Shown here piece by piece: positions 13,911-17,586 of a DNA stretch of 17,586 nucleotides. Origin of the DNA: Proteobacteria bacterium UBA6921. Its GTDB lineage: Bacteria > Pseudomonadota > Gammaproteobacteria > SG8-11. Every line of letters starts with the position of its first letter. Position 1 is the stretch's first letter. Made by a program: the position numbers and the translations under genes. The notes under the pieces were generated by a model, which worked only from the letters and a program-made list of their open reading frames with translations, made no database searches and had not been told where the DNA came from. The stretch is from the NCBI GenBank assembly GCA_002450895.1, contig DKAR01000039.1, positions 1,004 through 18,589 on the forward strand, written 5' to 3'.

Positions 13911-15647
13911 CTAGTGCGTGTGATCGCACTGTTCCAGGAAGGTCAGCAACTGCTCGCGGAGCGAATAGTAGTCTGGATGTTCGAGCAGCATTTTGCGCGT
14001 GCGCGGCCGCGGCAGATCGATCTCGAGAATCTTGCCGACTTTCGCGTTTGGCCCGTTGGTCATCATCACTACGCGATCCGCCAACAGGATCGCCTCGTCG
14101 ACGTCGTGCGTGACGAGCATCGCAGTGACATTGGTGCGCGCCCACACTTCCATCAGCACTTCCTGCAAATCCCATCGGGTCAGCGAATCCAGCATCCCGA
14201 ACGGTTCATCCAGCAACAACAACTTCGGGGACAACGCGAACGCACGTGCGATGCCGACGCGTTGCTTCATTCCGTTGGAGAGTTCCGAGGCTTTCTTGTT
14301 ACGCGCATCCGACAATCCGACACGATTCAGATAGTGTTCGATGATGTCATTGCGTTCCCTCCCGCTGGCATGCGGATAAACCTGCTCGACGCCCAATGCC
14401 ACGTTGTCATACGCGCTCAGCCACGGCACCAGGCTCGGCGCCTGAAACACAATCCCGCGATCCGGACCGGCCGTGCTGACTTCACGTCCGTCGAGAATGA
14501 TGCCGCCCTCGCTGACGTCGGTCAGTCCCGCCACCATCGAAAGCACGGTGGACTTGCCGCACCCGGAGTGGCCGATGATCGACACGAACTCACCCTTGCG
14601 TATCTTCAGGTCAAAGCCGTCGACAACTTTCACCGGGCCCTTGCGGGTCGGGTAGACCTTCGAAATCTGCGAGAACTCGACGTAACGATCCAGATCGGCC
14701 AACGTCTCTTCCGGCTTGGCTTTCGATCCGGGCGCGACAAAGTCGCGTGATGTATTCGGAACAACGCTGGGTAAGCTGATGGTTTTGTCTGTCGCCGCGG
14801 CGGCCCGTTCCGAACCCACTTGCATCAGGTAGGACGTGACTTCGCGCCGAATTTCCTTGAACTCCGGCGAATGATTCATGGCCGTGCGATCACGCGGCCG
14901 CGGCAACGTCACCGGAAACTCCGGTCCCAGTGTCGCGCCCGGCCCCGGCTTCAGCGGAATGATTCGATCCGCCATGATGATGCCTTCGTCGACGTCATTG
15001 GTAATCAATACGACGGTTTTCTTTTCCTGACTCCAGATCCGTATGATTTCGTCCTGCAGTTTTGAGCGTGTCAGCGCATCGAGCGCGCTGAGCGGTTCGT
15101 CCAGTAACAAGATGTCGGGTGACGCTGCGAGGGCGCGCGCAACTGCAACGCGCTGGCGCATACCGCCCGACAACTCCGCCGGTCGCTTCTCGATGGCGGA
15201 GGTCAGATTCACCATTGCGATGTATTTCTCGACACGCGCGCTTCGTTCGGCTTTCGGTTTGTCCTTGAAGACCTGGTCCACGGCCAGCGCCACGTTCTGG
15301 CGCACGGTCATCCAGGGCATCAACGAATAACTCTGAAACACCACACCACGATCCGGTCCCGGGCCGTCGATGGGTTTTCCGTCACGCAAGATGCTGCCGC
15401 TGTCCGCTTCCAGCAATCCGGCCATCAGCGAGATCAGCGTTGTCTTGCCACTGCCGGAAAATCCGACGATGGCAACGAATTCGCCTTCCTTGATGCTCAG
15501 GTTGATGTCCTTTAATACGTCGGTGCGTTGGGCGCCCGAACCGTAAGATTTGCAGACTCCGGAAAGCTCAAGACTCAACTTCGCCGGTTCTGTCTCAGGC
15601 ATGGCATCGACGTCTTTCAGTTTCAATTGCTGCGCTGGCATTTCCAT
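13911..15647 (-). CDS. nrtC: Nitrate ABC transporter, fused double ATPase (NrtC/NrtD-like)
   Basis: A 578-residue cytoplasmic protein with two complete ABC ATPase domains joined by a linker (about 275-320). Half 1 has Walker A GFSGSGKTT (62-70), signature LSGGM (159-163), Walker B ILLLDEP (179-185) and ITND in place of the switch histidine (Asn217). Half 2 has Walker A GHSGCGKST (359-367), signature LSNGM (456-460), Walker B LLLLDEP and a normal switch His514. Cyanobacteria encode these as NrtC (ATPase plus NrtA-like domain) and NrtD; here the two ATPases are in one chain and the solute-binding domain is absent. Both halves have the LxRPR segment after the switch region that is common in nitrate/sulphonate-type ATPases. 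AGGAG stands 3 nt before the ATG; the gene follows nrtB after 14 bp. Confidence 0.93.
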   Translation of the reverse strand: MEMPAQQLKLKDVDAMPETEPAKLSLELSGVCKSYGSGAQRTDVLKDINLSIKEGEFVAIVGFSGSGKTTLISLMAGLLEADSGSILRDGKPIDGPGPDRGVVFQSYSLMPWMTVRQNVALAVDQVFKDKPKAERSARVEKYIAMVNLTSAIEKRPAELSGGMRQRVAVARALAASPDILLLDEPLSALDALTRSKLQDEIIRIWSQEKKTVVLITNDVDEGIIMADRIIPLKPGPGATLGPEFPVTLPRPRDRTAMNHSPEFKEIRREVTSYLMQVGSERAAAATDKTISLPSVVPNTSRDFVAPGSKAKPEETLADLDRYVEFSQISKVYPTRKGPVKVVDGFDLKIRKGEFVSIIGHSGCGKSTVLSMVAGLTDVSEGGIILDGREVSTAGPDRGIVFQAPSLVPWLSAYDNVALGVEQVYPHASGRERNDIIEHYLNRVGLSDARNKKASELSNGMKQRVGIARAFALSPKLLLLDEPFGMLDSLTRWDLQEVLMEVWARTNVTAMLVTHDVDEAILLADRVVMMTNGPNAKVGKILEIDLPRPRTRKMLLEHPDYYSLREQLLTFLEQCDHTH

Positions 15648-15661
15648 GTCTCCTGATTCCG

Positions 15662-16657
15662 TTAGGCTGAACGTTCACCGAAGCTGACCAGCTTCTGCAG
15701 GCTCTGCATCATGCGGTCGAGCAGGAATCCGACGAAGCCAATTGTGAACACGGCCACCATGATGCGTCCCAGGGATTGAGAACTGCCGTTCTGGAATTCG
15801 TCCCAGACGAATTTCCCGAGGCCCGGGTTTTGCGCCAGCATCTCTGCCGCAATCAGCACCATCCAACCCACGCCCAGGGACAGGCGCATGCCCGTGAAGA
15901 TCAATTTCAACGAAGACGGCAACACGATTTTCATCACCTTGGTGCTCGTTTTCAGGCGCAGCACTTTGGAGACATTCAGCAAATCCTTGTCGATTGATGC
16001 GACGCCCAGCGCGGTGTTAATCAGCGTGGGCCACAGCGAGCACAACGTAACCGTGATCGCCGAGATAATGAACGACTTCTGGAACATCGGATCCGCGGTG
16101 ACGTAGAGCGCACTGACAACCAGCGTGACGATCGGCAGCCACGCGAGCGGCGACACCGGCCGGAAGATCTGGATCAACGGATTCAGCGCGGCCTGCATCG
16201 TCTTGCTGAGACCGCAAAAGATGCCAAGCGGAATGGCCACCATCACACCGATGGTGAATCCGGCGAATACCGTATACAGGCTCGTGAAAATCTGGTCGAA
16301 GTACGTCGGCTTGCCGGTGAACGGTAACGCGGTGAATTCTTCCCCGGGATGTTCCTGAAGGAATTCCGCTTTGCGTTTGGCCTGGCGTTCGTCGAATGCC
16401 GCTTCACGCGCGCGCTCTGCATTGTGCTCATCGACAAGATTGACCGCCTGCTCCCACACTTGCACCGGTCCCGGTAATGCTCCCAGTGAAGTCTGCACAC
16501 CCTTCGCAGCCACGTGCCACAGCACGAGAAAGAGAATGATCCCGAGCAACGGCGTACCGTAGTTGCGTAGCCATACGCGCGCGAGGGGCTCCCCGCTCCC
16601 CTTGCGTTGCATCAATCCACCCAGTCTCTGCATCATGCTCTGTGCTGTCGAACTCAT
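15662..16657 (-). CDS. nrtB: Nitrate ABC transporter permease
   Basis: A 331-residue inner-membrane permease of the nitrate/sulphonate/bicarbonate class. A first membrane helix (about 33-52) is followed by a highly charged segment (about 74-115, rich in Glu, Arg and Lys) that should face the periplasm, then by the permease core with about five helices. The loop that contacts the ATPase is at about 219-260, with DLLNVSKVLRLK and IVLPSS taking the place of the EAA...G...LP motif, as in NrtB proteins. With NrtA and the double ATPase it forms a high-affinity nitrate importer. GAGG lies upstream of the ATG; a strong hairpin separates it from nrtA. Length exceeds the cyanobacterial protein mainly because of the charged insert. 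Confidence 0.93.
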   Translation of the reverse strand: MSSTAQSMMQRLGGLMQRKGSGEPLARVWLRNYGTPLLGIILFLVLWHVAAKGVQTSLGALPGPVQVWEQAVNLVDEHNAERAREAAFDERQAKRKAEFLQEHPGEEFTALPFTGKPTYFDQIFTSLYTVFAGFTIGVMVAIPLGIFCGLSKTMQAALNPLIQIFRPVSPLAWLPIVTLVVSALYVTADPMFQKSFIISAITVTLCSLWPTLINTALGVASIDKDLLNVSKVLRLKTSTKVMKIVLPSSLKLIFTGMRLSLGVGWMVLIAAEMLAQNPGLGKFVWDEFQNGSSQSLGRIMVAVFTIGFVGFLLDRMMQSLQKLVSFGERSA

Positions 16658-16684
16658 ATTGAACCTCGCTTTTTCCTGATCACG

Positions 16685-16705
16685 GCCCCGGCCGTGTGCC
16701 GGGGC
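16685..16705 (-). repeat. GC-rich hairpin between nrtA and nrtB
   Basis: GCCCCGGC (16685-16692) and GCCGGGGC (16698-16705) form a perfect 8-bp stem with a 5-base loop, starting 14 bp after the nrtA stop. No T-run follows. Such intercistronic structures commonly protect the upstream binding-protein mRNA from 3' decay, giving more binding protein than permease. The structure is direct; the role is inferred. Confidence 0.6.
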
Positions 16706-16718
16706 ATCCCCCTGAAAC

Positions 16719-17586
16719 TTACGGAGCGTCGTTGCCCTTCAATCCGATCTTGAACTTGCTCAGATACTCGTTGGGCTTGCTGCCGTCATACACGACACCG
16801 TCGATAAATCCCTGCTGCGGTCCCTTGAAGCCGGTTTCTTTATCGAAGTCGGGAAAGTCGGACGCTTTCATCTTGCCTTCGGCGATCAGCTCCTTTGCCG
16901 CCGCAGCGTAGATGTCCGGTCGATAAACCTTCTTCGCCATGTCCATGTACCAGGAGTCCGGCTTGGCTTCGGGGATCTGTCCCCAGCGGCGCATCTGCGT
17001 CAGGTACCAGATCGCATCGGAGTAGTACGGATAGGTGGCGTTGTAGCGAAAGAACACGTTGAAGTCCGGCGCTGCACGCTTGTCGCCTTTTTCGTATTCA
17101 AACGTGCCGGTCATGCTGTTCGCGATGACGGCTGCATCCGCGCCGACGTAGTTCGGCTGCGAAATCATCTTCACTGCTTCCATGCGGTTCTTGTTGTTCT
17201 CCGCATCGAGCCAGTAGCCCGCACGAATCAGCGCCTTCGTGACGTGCACCAGCGTGTTTGGATTCTTTTCCGCCCAACCCTTGGTGACTCCGAAGACTTT
17301 TTCGGGATTGTTCACCTGCACGTCGTAATCGGTGGCGACGGGAACGCCGATGCCCTTGAACACGGCTTGCTGGTTCCACGGTTCACCGACGCAATATCCG
17401 TAGATCGTTCCGGCTTCCATCGTGGCCGGCATTTGCGGCGGCGGCGTTACAGAAAGCAACACGTCAGCTTTGATGTTGCCGCTGATGTCACCACTTTTCG
17501 GTGCGTAGTAGCCGGGATTCATCCCGCCTGCGGCGAGCCAATAGCGCAATTCATAGTTATGCGTGGACACCGGGAACACCATGCCC
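16719..17586 (-). CDS. nrtA: Nitrate ABC transporter substrate-binding protein, C-terminal part
   Basis: The last 289 codons of a gene that starts beyond the window end; the frame is open to base 17585 and the Met at 17582 is internal (it is preceded by Gly). The sequence matches the NrtA/CmpA family: FPVSTHNYELRYWLAAGG, then LLSVTPPPQMPATMEAG, GYCVGEPWNQQAV, and later YPYYSDAIWYLTQMRRWGQI. NrtA binds nitrate (and usually nitrite) in the periplasm and delivers it to NrtB. The export signal is outside the window. The family is normally about 400-450 residues, so roughly one third is missing. It is the first visible gene of the nrtA-nrtB-double ATPase operon. Confidence 0.93.
   Translation of the reverse strand, partial: GMVFPVSTHNYELRYWLAAGGMNPGYYAPKSGDISGNIKADVLLSVTPPPQMPATMEAGTIYGYCVGEPWNQQAVFKGIGVPVATDYDVQVNNPEKVFGVTKGWAEKNPNTLVHVTKALIRAGYWLDAENNKNRMEAVKMISQPNYVGADAAVIANSMTGTFEYEKGDKRAAPDFNVFFRYNATYPYYSDAIWYLTQMRRWGQIPEAKPDSWYMDMAKKVYRPDIYAAAAKELIAEGKMKASDFPDFDKETGFKGPQQGFIDGVVYDGSKPNEYLSKFKIGLKGNDAP

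Noticed and set aside
13788..14750. A 320-codon plus-strand frame opposite the double ATPase gene
   Set aside because: It is the complement of well-recognised ATPase coding sequence and has no recognisable motif.

Overview
The window looks like bacterial chromosomal DNA of moderately high G+C, most probably from a gammaproteobacterium. This placement rests on protein character and gene order only. The order narK / PP2C-kinase fusion / nirB / nirD / nasA matches the assimilatory nitrate locus known from Pseudomonas, and an NhaD-type antiporter is typical of marine or salt-tolerant Proteobacteria. No rRNA, tRNA, IS element or CRISPR array is visible.

Layout. (1) 2-523 (+) is the 3' end of a UDP-glucuronate 4-epimerase-like gene. 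(2) 2963-511 (-) is a two-gene unit: a small lipoprotein gene whose TAA overlaps the ATG of a secreted zinc metallopeptidase that carries a C-terminal membrane/Arg sorting tail. (3) 3028-4461 (+) is the Na+/H+ antiporter nhaD, divergent from the lipoprotein gene. (4) 13607-4458 (-) is a nitrate/nitrite assimilation unit in the order narK-type transporter, PP2C phosphatase/Ser-Thr kinase fusion, nirB, nirD, nasA, DUF2007 protein. (5) 17586-13911 (-) is a nitrate ABC transporter: nrtA (5' end outside the window), nrtB, and one gene encoding two fused ATPase domains (NrtC+NrtD-like).

Working model. NrtABC(D) and the MFS transporter bring in nitrate, NasA reduces it to nitrite and NirBD reduces nitrite to ammonium with NADH. 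The kinase/phosphatase is membrane-anchored and encoded between transporter and enzymes, so it may tune the pathway; its substrate cannot be read from sequence. Upstream of narK there is a very good sigma-54 promoter match (13652-13667, minus strand) and, about 130 bp further upstream, a 10-of-12 match to the NtrC half-sites (13780-13794). This argues for nitrogen-limitation control of this unit.

Points worth a second look are: the sigma-54/NtrC arrangement; a 12-bp hairpin with two G-U pairs between narK and the kinase gene that can form fully only in the minus-strand transcript; the built-in asymmetry of the double ATPase (His-to-Asn switch loop in one half, LSNGM signature in the other, both falling in the same composite ATP site); and the coupled lipoprotein/metallopeptidase pair. 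No wholly new multi-gene system could be shown. No gene-free stretch exceeds 300 bases; the two largest gaps (10246-10529 and 13620-13910) are described as features.
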